Below are positions 37,931 through 48,477 of a stretch of DNA of 64,000 nt, one piece after another. Made by a program: the position numbers and the translations under genes. Positions within the stretch are counted from its first letter, which is position 1. Each line of letters starts with the position of its first letter. The notes under the pieces were generated by a model, which ran no database searches, was not told the DNA's origin, and worked only from the letters and a program-made list of their open reading frames with translations. The stretch is from Tyto alba (lineage: Eukaryota > Chordata > Aves > Strigiformes > Tytonidae), in the NCBI RefSeq assembly GCF_018691265.1, contig NW_024881295.1, forward strand, positions 17,903,904 to 17,967,903, given 5' to 3'.

Positions 37931-39042
37931 CTGAAACCATACTTGTAAAAGAAGAGGGCAAAAATCCCACAAGCAATGACCAAGCTCAAAACAGGTCATG
38001 AATAGAAACGAACAAGGTACAAGGACTTTGAAGAGAAAATGCCAACTTCTGTTTTCCAGTTGAGAAGATTGCTGAGATGGGTTATATAGACCTCCTGATC
38101 CTAGAGTGAAGGCTGATTGCTTCACTGCACAAACACAAGCCACTGAGGTTTTGCAGAAGACTAGTGTTCATCACCTGTGCTTCTTTTCTACATGTATTTC
38201 TTCCTCCTCCCCATTAGAAATAAAGAGTCAGTAAGCTTTTTATAGACAGATATATTGCTCAGTACCAAGCGAGTAAGATGCTGAGGACAGTCAGTCATCT
38301 CTGTTAGACTTTAAGGCTTTTTACTGCTAGTAATAAGATCCAGATATAAAACATACTTCTATAAACTGCAAGTTAGCTGAATGAGACCAGAGTTACTGGA
38401 ATTCCTTTCTCATTCCTTAACCTGTGCTACATATCAGTCATTTTGCTTTGCTGTCAACACTGTTTTATCTGTGCATATAGATCTGTTTTGAGAAATATTG
38501 TAGGGGCAAATTCACCAAAGTAAAAATTTTTAAGGGTATAGCTTGGTTTTTACCTGTTCTGTTGACTCCCTCAGGGCTCTGTCATGGTCTCCTACTGTCA
38601 CAGTCCAGTGCAAGGGTTTATTTGATCTGTATAATAAAAGCAAACATATTGGAGCTCTTTACAGTCATCCATACAGTTTCCTTATTCAGCAGTCATACCT
38701 CCCTTCTGGCTCTTCTCTAATTAGTCACTTATTCCCAGGACTGCTGAGCAAGAGCTTCACACCACGACAAATATGTTGCATCAGTTCTGGCTTGCTACAG
38801 CTCTGATAGAAGATAGTCCAATTAACTTTAATGGATCTCCTACAAGCAAGACCAAACTGTTGCCATCTCTGAAATCAGTGATTATGGAGAAAGGGCAGAA
38901 GGAAGGTTTCATACAGGACAAGAAGGTATGAATGTCATTTATAGCTCTCCAGCTGTTTGCATCCCAGCCTGGAGGAGCAAGGGGAGTGCACAGCATGGGG
39001 AGAGGAGCAGAGGTGGCCTGGGGACATACTGGTCACACTCAC

Positions 39043-39222
39043 AGCTGCACACAGTGGGTGGCTGTCACCAGCCACATAGGGCTGATGACAGCCTCATCAC
39101 ACTAGTATTCTCCAAGAAGCTTCAAGGCAGCATGCCATGGCCAGCAGTGAGGACAGGCCTCCTCAGCCCCACTAGCATGCTTGAACATCCACTGGGGAGT
39201 AACTGGGGGAAGCCACAGGTAT
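39043..39222 (-). pseudogene. OVCH1: OVCH1 protease 2, activation-site and catalytic-His exon (stop and frameshift)
   Basis: A 180-base exon with a ggctttcttgcag acceptor and a gtgagt donor. It starts TCGFPQLLPS, the usual C-G-x-P before an S1 domain. After about position 39,170 the protein continues one frame over, consistent with loss of one G in a run near the activation site: GAEEACPHCWPWHAALKL, GEY, a TAG at 39,102-39,104, then CDEAVISPMWLVTATHC. The catalytic His is present. Counting split codons, the exon is one base short of a whole number of codons, which supports the deletion. Confidence 0.85.
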
Positions 39223-40029
39223 CTGCAAGAAAGCCAGAAAAATAGTCATGCTTTCACAGGCAAGTTTGTTGTTTTCCTAGATAATCTCACACAGTGGATA
39301 TACCAAGGCCAAAAGTGCAGAAGAGACCAAATTTGCCTGGAAGTGGTGGGGGAAGGAAAAACAGATATATGAAAGCTTAAATCCTAAGGAGGTGAGCACT
39401 TCAGAGATCAAATGAGGCTCTGGCACTGAAAGCGGGTCTCTCCTGTCCTCTACCCTGTGTCCCCACTCCCAGTGGGAAGTGCATGCAACCAGAATGGAGA
39501 GGACATACCACACGTATGGAGAATGAGAGGTGGGGCACCTGCCTATCACTTTTCATCCGTGCAAGCAGTGCACAAAAGGGGACCTGAGGTCAGAAAACAT
39601 CTGCCTCACTGCATAATCCTCTTACATGATAGAGGAAAGCTCCTCAGACCAGATCAACTGAGCAGAATTTAATTTCTTTACCTAGGGGCACATCCTTCAG
39701 AGGTAACATCGGTGCAGTAGTTAGTCCTGAATCTTCTCTTCCTTCCTCCTCTGCAAGAAAGGAAATAAGTGTTAGCTCCAACCTGGGTCAATAGCTCTGG
39801 CTTGTCCCCTTAAAAAAAAGTCCCCACTCTGGAAGGGAAAAGTTATTCATCCCCTCAAGCAGCAGTTGGCACACATTCATGAAAGCAGAAAGCAACAATA
39901 GCAGACTAGCCCCCAGAATCAAGACTCTCCTCGATAATGAGATTTTCAAGGGGAATATCAGACTGACAGAATTAGGAAGGCTGCTTGTTTCAGGTTACAG
40001 AAGTTAGTCATCTCATTTCTCAGTGAGGC

Positions 40030-40048
40030 AAAAAAAAAAAAAAAAAAA
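40030..40048. repeat. Poly-A tract, 19 bases
   Basis: Uninterrupted A run in the intron between CUB2 and protease 2. Confidence 0.9.
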
Positions 40049-40628
40049 CCCACCTAACTTAATTTACCTCCTTTATTCAGGGAAGGCAGCTCTGTCACAA
40101 GTAGATATTCTGTTTTAAAGTTACCTTGACAGAATGCAGCAGGATTAGCCTAAAAAATAAGCTCAGGTGTCTAAGAATAGCTGTAGATGATGCGGATATT
40201 GTTAGACACAGCAGGCATCTCTCTACTAACCTGAACAAAAAAAAAGTGAGCCAGGCTTTGAACCCTCTCTCCTCATCATTTCCAAAATGTACTAGTATGG
40301 CATTCCCTGGACTAAGCACTGGTCTGGGATTTGAGAATCCACAGAGATTAGCTGTGGGAATGAACAAGAAGCTGTATTTCTAAGATGAAAAATGTCATCC
40401 TGTAAGCACTTGTGGCTTGAGCTAATCTAGGTTTCTTAAAAAAACCCGAAACACTAGAGTCTTGCTAATTTTCTGATTAAAACAAGAACTTCTGCAGAAG
40501 AGGTGCCTGCAATGCAATGTTAATCAGTGACATCAGTGAGAAATAGCAGCCAGAATTAATTTACTACATTTATGCTTACAGGTACACAAAAGTAATCCTG
40601 ATTTTCTCATTGTGGAATTACAAGTAAC

Positions 40629-40754
40629 CTTCAACAGATACTGTGACTGTCCTCCATTGCACAAAAAACCCCACACTTGAGAACTGTATTTGCCACCACT
40701 GAGGGGTTACAAGCAAAGTCTCTCTTGAATGGTCTGTGTGTACAGGTTGAGGAC
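40629..40754 (-). pseudogene. OVCH1: OVCH1 CUB2, C-terminal exon
   Basis: A 126-base open segment from a gttctttag acceptor to a weak gttact donor, containing TLLVTP and WWQIQFSSVGFF followed by TVTVSVE. Its length and its phases (two bases in, one base out) equal those of the CUB3 C-terminal exon. The last codon joins in frame to the start of protease 2, giving E-D-T-C-G-F-P. Sequence similarity alone is modest, so the call rests on phase, length and position. Confidence 0.5.
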
Positions 40755-41244
40755 CTAAAGAACAGCTGCTAGACTTCTCCCTGTTGAGAGGACTCAGTTT
40801 ACGTAGCATCTGGAAGTCCCATAATTGCAGCTGGATAGGAAGCTTGCACTTTATTCCAAAAGATCTTTCCTGTAAGAATCTGAATTTCCGATGGCAAAGC
40901 TGTGCTGGAAAGCATTGAGTGAAATGCTCCGGGATGCTGACAGCTCTCCCCTGAAAGATTCCAGATCCAGATTTGTCAGACTTCTTCCTCCCCTTAAATA
41001 CTCCTTTCCAATGGAAGCCAGATTTATTTTCAAGGGAACTGTAGCGTTAATACTTATTCAGCATTTGGTAAACACATGCAACTAAATTACCACCACAAAA
41101 TAGATGGGGAAAAAAATAGAAGCAGTTTGCCAAAGATCAATTGTCAATGGTGAACCCAGGTTCAAGCCTCTTACCCAGTTTATTTGGCATAAAGAAAAGA
41201 GCATGAACCCCTCATCACTTTAGTCCATCTTTTGGTTGACATAC

Positions 41245-41313
41245 AGGCCTGTAAAGGGGTAGCCAGAATTCAACTCAAATATCTTCACTTCCGAGCACCA
41301 GATTGTTTTTCAC
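41245..41313 (-). pseudogene. OVCH1: OVCH1 CUB2, N-terminal exon (5' edge uncertain)
   Basis: The frame gives CSEVKIFELNSGYPFTGL and ends two bases into a codon at a strong gtatgt donor, matching the CUB1 N-terminal exon. The G-Y-P and spacing fit the start of a CUB domain. The acceptor is unclear: the nearest AG puts a TGA in frame, so the real edge may lie further upstream or a frameshift may be present. Poorly matching remains near 40,880-40,960 (SISLNAF, KDLLE) could be the CUB2 middle exon. Confidence 0.5.
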
Positions 41314-42966
41314 CTTAAGAATAGATATCAAGCTCTGCTAAAACACCAGGGGTGTCCAAGTAGGAGGAACATCTGGAAATACATATGTTCAAAAAAATAA
41401 AAAAAAAAAGGAAAGTTAAGAACATTTATTCTACTAAAGATTTTTATATTGATAAAACTGAAGCAATTTAAAGCAAGGAATTAAAAAATATTTCCTTCTG
41501 AAAGTGTGGGAAAGCAATGCCTCAGGTTAGCAATTTTTCATTAATGAAATTCCAACAGAAATAGTTCAATTCATAAAGAATTCATATCCATTTCAGTGGA
41601 ATTAGACACCCATCAATGACTGCTCTTTTGCTCTGCCTTACTTTGAGCATTTGTCTTCTTTAGGAACACTTAGATCAAAGTTGCTCTTACTCTCTCCTTT
41701 GATAGAGAGATGCAGAGGGGAGGCCTGATCCAGCAGCACACTTACAGCCAAGTATGTAATTCTCCATTCTAGAAACCTAGATTTCAGAGGGATCTGAGCA
41801 TCTCTTGATGAGTGCATCACATTTTGCATCAAAACAGTCTGCTGGAAGCCTTGGCCTCACCGCTCCCACCTGTACAGGGCTACAGACAGGTCTGCAGAGG
41901 ATGGAGCTGACCTAAGCTTTGCCTTAAGGGATTTCAACCGTCATCTTTACTGCAACACTCAATGCCTTGTACTTTTAAAGGATCAATGTCCCATATGGAG
42001 TGCCCTTCAAAGAGCTTTTCCTTCAGGCATGAAGAGTGTGTGATTCTACATTTGTTTATTTTGGTTTTAATCCAGACTGCAAGTTCTCACACCAACAGAG
42101 CAGCGGCAATCCAAGCAAGAGGTCTGCATATGCTCAAGCATCCCTAGATTTAACAGTGTTTTTCCACTCATCATGGGCTGGGATGAGCTCCGTGGGATGC
42201 TTGCCACACACAAGCAGCAAAAGGCAATAAAAATAAAGAGAGATGATGGTACTATGAGTGGGAACTATTATCAGACAGCCCATGCACAATGAGAAGCAAA
42301 CACCTTGGTATGGGGCTAAGGAGTAGCTTGGGGATTTTGACACTGCCTTGAGGAAAAAGCTGACTATATTCTTTGCAGCATGATCTCTACCCCTAAATGT
42401 CTGTGCTAGACTTCAAGATAAAGCTGTCTTGAGATGAGATTGGAACCTACAGACTTCAAGCACCTACAACAGTCACAGCCCCTCCATACATGAGTTCGAA
42501 GGTGATGTCTAACTGACAAAATATGTCCTGCAAAGAATCAGTGACCTGGAAACCTTACAATTTACAGTCTTGCGAGTCACAGATGTTTCTGGCAGGATTT
42601 TATTGAATTGCTCCCCTGAACAGTTTTTAGTGCAGAGGTTTAAGTGCAGTTTCTCCTTTTATTACCTTTACGGCATACTCTGCTGGACCCTCAATGAGCC
42701 AGTGGCACTTTGTGTTCCTGGGACACAAGCCAGGCTAATTAGCAGTATCAATCTTCCCCTCTTCCACTAACATTGTGACACTCCCACAGCCCAAGTCTGA
42801 AATACTCAGATGAGAAAGGAGACAATTTAACAGATGGGATTGTACCATACTGTTAATAAACCCAAATCAACAACTTGATTTTTAAGGAACCCAGGCACAC
42901 TAAGGATAGTTGTTATTTTAAGGGGGTCAGGAAGGACGGGAGTTTCTACAGCACTGGCAAGGTCAC

Positions 42967-43107
42967 CTGCTTCAGTGTCCTTATGGATGGCCGACAAGGT
43001 GACCTCAAATCTGACACCAGCGCTGCTCCCGTCAGAAATAATCGTAACAAGAGCCTGGTCCGACTCTGCCAGCAGAAGGGCTGGGAAGACCTCCCTGCTG
43101 GCTTTAC
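42967..43107 (-). pseudogene. OVCH1: OVCH1 CUB1, C-terminal exon
   Basis: A 141-base open exon bounded by a cctccctcag acceptor and a gtgacc donor. The sequence SDGSSAGVRFEVTLSAI matches the last strands of a CUB domain (S-D, several residues, F, alternate hydrophobics). It starts with two bases and ends with one, the same phase pattern as the other CUB C-terminal exons. No lesion is seen. Confidence 0.75.
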
Positions 43108-44783
43108 CTGAGGGAGGCACGGAGTCAGTTTAAGGGTGGGCTGAACATACATTTATTCAGGCAAATCTTGTAGTGGTTTGTTAGGCTAGATCCCCTGGGG
43201 GAGGTCTCGTCTCACACTGAGTGGAAAGGCTATTTGGCTTTCATTACTTATAAAAGATTTAGGGGTGGTGCAGAGAAATTGAGGAGATAGGATTTCATCC
43301 TAAACAACCACATGAACAACCAAATATTCCTAGAAGAAGAATTGCATGACTGAGGATTAATATTATTACCAACACATCACCATTGGTACTAAGTTAGAGT
43401 GCAGAGGCAGCCAGTGTTTGCAGGAAATAGTTATTCTCTACCAGTTCAGCATTAAGTGCACCTTACAGAGGGACAACAGGCCACATTTCTTTCTCTCATC
43501 TGTACAGCTACCTAGTAATCTGCATGTTTGTTGTGCCATATAACCAGTTTTGAAGCAAGGACAGCCTTTGAGCTGTGTCTCCAACACACGTGACACTCGC
43601 AGGCTATGCTAACACTTCGGAAACTCGTCTGGACACCCACCAGCTAAGCAAGACTAAGCACTCATTTTATTCTGCTACGCAGGGTCTGTAGGAGTAAAAC
43701 AAGCATATTGGAGACAAGGCAGAGGGGGCACAGAATTATGTACAGCTGAGAGACCTTTTTGAGACACCCATTGCGCTGCACTAAATGCCAGCACAAATAT
43801 GAACGTGTCCCTCAGTCCCACCTACCCTGCTCTGTTTGGGTGTTGTCCCTGGCTCTTCAGGTTCATAGTGCAAAACACAAAAGGCTTCTCAAAAGCCAGC
43901 TAGATTTGCTGTTCTTCATGACAGTGAATGACAGGAAATTATACCCAGTAACCCTTAGTCCTCCAAAGCACCCAGACTTACTGATCAGCTCTCTTCCATT
44001 CAAATAGATGGACACAGTCATGGTCACGTCCAACTCGGATACTCTACATGCAATTTGCTGAAATGCATCAAGATGATTTTATCCTCTGTCACTGTTTTAT
44101 TCCAGGTGCACAGGCTAGAAGCCAGCAATAATAAAGGCATGTATCTGCATGGCTGAGCTCAGCCCTCCTCAGTCCTACCACGGGCTGGGAGTCTCCAGCA
44201 TCTGCTTTCCTGCAAGCGCGCACCAGAAGCTGACAGCTGATGGCACCAGCTCCACCTGGTAAATTTTATCATCTTCCCCCTTGGCATAAGCCACCAAGGA
44301 AGAGAGTTAACAACAGCAGAAGACTGCTGTGAATTTGCTCAGCACTAGGTGGGGACTGACGCTTCCTTACCGCAGCGATAGCTTTGTGCTGTGCAACTGA
44401 CACTGCCAGCCCGGTCCATCTCCTTCCCCTGCGCCTGCAGGAGCTGAAAGCTTCTTTGTGTGAGCTGACATCGATGCGGCCAGACCAAAGGATAAGGGGT
44501 ACAATAAAGTGTACAACAAATCTCTAGCCAGCCGCAGCCATTTCATGAGTGTGGCTCGTACAGAATCTGTATTACAAATAGACTTTGTGTCTTCCTGACT
44601 TCCCTTGCAGCGTTATCCCACCCAGCAAGTGTAGCTGGGGATTTTCATTTCAGGGAACACACAGCCGCTGTCATCCAGACACGGCTGGGAGTGGTGCTCA
44701 GGGATTCTGAGCCCTGGGAAACATTTTGGTGGGTGCCCTGAGAAAAATTCAGTGTTTGGCTACCACAGACAAACTACAGCTAC

Positions 44784-44904
44784 CTGTTGTCAGGGTAATT
44801 ATCCTCCAGAGCCTGAGGGCACTGAATGTAGCCGATTTCTCCGAAGAGAGGGACACCTTGGGAATTGCACTCCACGGGTGCAAGGGGAGGGATTGGCACA
44901 GCAG
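44784..44904 (-). pseudogene. OVCH1: OVCH1 CUB1, N-terminal exon
   Basis: This 121-base exon is open, with a pyrimidine-rich acceptor (ttccctccctag) and a gtagct donor. It encodes a proline-rich linker, then a Cys and GEIGYIQCPQALEDNYPDN, the first strands of a CUB domain with the conserved G-I and N-Y-P. It starts with two bases and ends with two, so it joins in phase to the end of protease 1. The following CUB1 middle exon, expected between 43.1 and 44.8 kb, was not securely found. Confidence 0.75.
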
Positions 44905-46050
44905 CTAGGGAGGGAAAAGGGTTTTATGGGGGATTGTAGTACAGGCACTATTGGTCAAGGCCCAGACTACAGCACTGCAGTTGTTTCAAACACAAAATGC
45001 TTGACATGCAGCTGAGACAAGCCTCAGATGAGAGCACACAGTTTCTTTCCCAAAGTCCTACTTAAAAATCCTCAAACTTCCAGGAGTTGTCCCACCGATA
45101 CAGTGGGCTCACATGCATTCTGCCTGCTACGAGCTGACACGGCTACTCCAAGCTCATTTTTAACGAAGCACTGCTTTTGTGTTGGCCTCCCCTTCATCTT
45201 CTATGGACATTTGGTCTGCGTGAATCCTGATAGCTCTGCTTTGTACAGGGTAATGCACCCACTTTGTAGCCACGTGGCTTCTGCTCCTTGCAGTTACTGC
45301 TCCCAATTAAGAGGCACCTTCTTAGCTGCAGACAGTTCCCCTTTGAAAGCATAATCATTAAGGATCCCTAGCAAAGCAAAGTAGTTAATACCAACACCTC
45401 AACTTTGATGGCTATAACAGAAATAACACCACCTATTTAATAACTTGTATTAGCTCTCTAATCATCTGTACAGAAAAATACAAGTGGCTGGTGGGGAGTC
45501 ACTAGACCTGTGCTCAGCTATAAAAGGCACTTCTGATAAGCCACTAAAACTGCGGCACTTGATACAGTGCCCCTCTTCTCCTACGCATTCAAAGTTGTAT
45601 TTGATGAAGGAGATAACCCCCGATCAATCCTGCACACTGTTTCAGGAGCACAACAGCAGTTCAGCTCTTGAGCTGGCAAGAGCTCAAAGCAGGCTTTTAT
45701 TAGAGCGGGGCTGGTATGCAGCGCTCGAGGGACACCTCGCCAAGCTGGAAGGGCTGCATTCAGCCAGAAAGGGGGCAGCTGGAGTAGCCTTCTGCTTTTC
45801 CTTCAGGAGATGTAGGGGTCAGACCTGCTATTAGAATAGGGTTTCTGAAGGGGGACTTAGCTGTTTAAACCTTTGGTTTTGCCATCACAAATTAAAAGAT
45901 AATATACCTTGCTGTTGATGCAGCAGCTGGAAATGAAACAGAAGTTCGCGGGGGGGAGGGAGGCATCAACAGCAGGATAATTATGGATCCCTATGGTGCT
46001 GAACAGATTGGAGAGGAAAAAAAAACAACCTCCCAGTTACTCATACCTAC

Positions 46051-46239
46051 CTGGCGTCATGTGCTGGGAAATTAAGTCCACGCAGCCACCTGGGAGAAGA
46101 TGCCTGGCGAGCCCCGGGTCATGGTGCTTCTCTTAAGGGTATCCCATCCTCTGGCACAACCGACCCCTCAGGACACCAGACCAGCCAGGGTCCAGGTGCT
46201 GCTGGTCCTCAGACATGCAAGGGGGTCTCCAGAGTCACC
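46051..46239 (-). pseudogene. OVCH1: OVCH1 protease 1, catalytic-Ser exon (stop and frameshift)
   Basis: A 189-base exon with a gacag acceptor and a gtaggt donor. It begins GDSGDPLACL, retaining the catalytic Ser but with Asp in place of the second Gly of the motif. A TGA at 46,168-46,170 replaces the Trp of the usual V-S-W-G. Further on SPGIFSQVAA is followed by a shift; the continuation DLISQHMTP is in the next frame, consistent with loss of one base near 46,080. The exon ends in phase 1, joining in frame to the CUB1 exon at 44,904. Confidence 0.85.
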
Positions 46240-47248
46240 CTGTCCAAACCCCGTTGGGGACAAAAGGTGCCATCTACTCCTGTGCCAGCAGCCCCGATCT
46301 TTGATGGTGTTGCATGACAGGCTGGCTTTACTGCAGAAGCCAACACAACCTTGCTAGCTCCTCCCCAGTCACGGGGGCCTGGCACCATCCCTGCTCATTC
46401 AGTGCTCTTGTTTAATCTAAAACGCACCGATCTAAGATCTGTTGTTTCACTCCCCTGATTTGACTTGCAGTTTGGCAACCTGCCTTTCCCCATACACAAG
46501 CCCCTTTTTTCCTCATGACAAATGTGAAAACGAAAGCCATTTCACCAACATCAGCTGCAGCACTGCTTTGAAAACGTTCACACAAGGTATGAAAGAGGGC
46601 AGGAAGCTCCCAAAGCTACTGCTTGGTCAAAAAAACATTAAAGTGAGTACACCTCAAGGAGACTAGTGACAGCCTGGTCAGCAGCCTTCCCTAGGGCAGG
46701 GCGAGACTGGCTCCACTCACACTGTTGGGTCCAGCAGAGAAGAGTCTAGCACTGAGCAAACTCTTCCATTGCAGCCCATTGCCCAGTGGGACTGCCCGAG
46801 TGAAGGTATCAGAAGGCTTGAGTGTGGCTAAGGGGGCATCAAGGGGGAGGTAGGAACTGTCTTCTTTCCAGCCTCCTGGTAGTGTTGGCCGTGCCAGGGT
46901 CCCTTGCCCAGCGCCTGGAGTCCCACCACTGAAGGTCCCCCTTGGTTTCAGGAGAGGTGGTGGCACTTGCATGTGGAGATGGAGGTCCTGCTGTTAGCAG
47001 TGTCCAGGGCAGGTCTAGGCAAAGGGGCAATCCTGCTTCAGTCTCCTGCCCGAATCCATATTCCCACCCGCAAAAGACTTCTCCTGCCTTTGTTATCCCA
47101 GAATCAACTTGTAAAGGCCCCTGCTCAGCAAATTGCTGACAGCACCCTCAGTGCTGTTGCTTCCCTTTCTCCCCAGGAGGGAAGGAGGTTTGCAGGTGGA
47201 CAGCACAAGCCTGCTGCTCAGCAGGAGCCAGGACAGACAAGCAGTTAC

Positions 47249-47374
47249 CTTGCACACTTTTCCTCCTGCTGTCCGGAGAGCCAGGTCACAGCATGGGGCC
47301 CCGCACCAGCGGTAGGTTCATGCCCACAGCAGCGTGCTGCAGTTCTGGCTGTTGGTGAGGGGCAGCTCCATCTC
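47249..47374 (-). pseudogene. OVCH1: OVCH1 protease 1, exon before the catalytic Ser (stop and frameshifts)
   Basis: The acceptor is ctcccgcag and the donor is gtaact. The first frame gives EMELPLTNSQNCSTLL and reaches a TGA at 47,318-47,320. The expected continuation, MNLPLVRGPML, is in a second frame and meets its own TGA where C-A-G would be. The end of the exon, GGKVCK, returns to the first frame and joins well to the following G-D-S-G exon. Two compensating indels inside the exon explain this. Neither frame is free of stops. Confidence 0.75.
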
Positions 47375-48381
47375 CTGCGGGAGGAGAGCCAGTGCCCTAG
47401 CCACTACAGGAGCAGCCAGGCCACCTCTGGCATTTGCAAGACAGCTTGCCCCTCTAGCCAAACGACAGCCCAGAGCCCTGTCACCTGGGAGCCCATCCAC
47501 CCCTTCCCCAACACACCATCAAGAGTGGCTGGGGGCTCCCACACCAGCTGCGTGCCTGGGGCAGTGATGTTTTGAAGCATTTTGGGATCATCGAGCAGAG
47601 GCATCCAGCTAGACAGGTAATGCATTGTTTCTTTCCTAGCCAGTGCTTCAAAACGGGGCTGGAACAAGTCATTCCCTTGCAGGTTGGACAAGAGGCATTG
47701 CTTTCTCCTCCTGAGCACCCTACTACAAGGGTTGGAGACTTTCAGTGTCCGGGACAAATCCCAGAGCAAGCTGCTAATGTGAGAGACCAGCCCTGGCTGG
47801 GAGACAGTATGCACTCTCCTGGGAGGTTTGCTGGGGTCGAGGGACAGGCAAGTCTCCTCTGTCTCCTTTACCGTGGATGAGCCCCAAACCACTGGGGATG
47901 TAAAAATAAAAAGTAACATTCACAGACATCCCCATCTCCTTTAAAATCTACCAGACCTCAAGCAAGTGCAATTCCCTTGAAGGAACAGTTTCCTGATACC
48001 TAGAGGAGAGTATAAAAGAGTATACATTTTTACAGACAAGGGAACTATCCCCACCTTCGTAACAACTTGTAAGGGAGGCTCTGCTGGCAAGAGGCTCTGA
48101 TACTCACACATGAATATGCATGGCAGCACTGCATAAGGCAACCTTCCTTAATGTGCCCCAAGGTCCCATGCCACAGGAAAGTGCTGATCCGCATATCCCT
48201 ACAGGGCCTGGTCCTCTGACAAGCAGAGGAGATCTGATGAGCAAAGGGGTACTCAAATTTTTCATCTGGCAGGAGTCACCTTCTCTTGCATTTCTATTTC
48301 TGAAAGAAAGCAGCTCCTTTCCCTTATGCATTACCCTTCATTCCTGCAACTGTGACCAGAAGACCCTGCCAGCTGACTCAC

Positions 48382-48477
48382 CCTGAGACACCTTGCCCCA
48401 GCCACTAGCCATACACAGTGTCCCAGCCTGGAAGTCTTCATTCCTGTGGGGCAGGCAGATGGGCTGAACCTCATTTC
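48382..48477 (-). pseudogene. OVCH1: OVCH1 protease 1, exon with the PICLP and GWG motifs
   Basis: A 96-base open exon bounded by a cctctgcag acceptor and a gtgagt donor. It encodes NEVQPICLPHRNEDF followed by GTLCMASGWGKVSQ, the segment of S1 proteases with the interdomain Cys and the Gly-Trp-Gly turn. It starts with two bases of a split codon and ends with one, giving 31 whole codons. There is no lesion in this exon. Confidence 0.85.

Noticed and set aside
44371..44434. Candidate exon with good-looking splice sites encoding a Cys-rich peptide
   Set aside because: Its phases do not fit between the CUB1 exons and it lacks C-x-W-x-I.
45900..46000. Minus-strand segment with an N-Y-P suggesting another CUB start
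   Set aside because: A better-phased CUB1 N-terminal exon was found at 44,784-44,904.
46904..47575. Plus-strand open frame of 223 codons
   Set aside because: Antisense to a protease 1 exon and flanking intron; GC-rich and without motifs.
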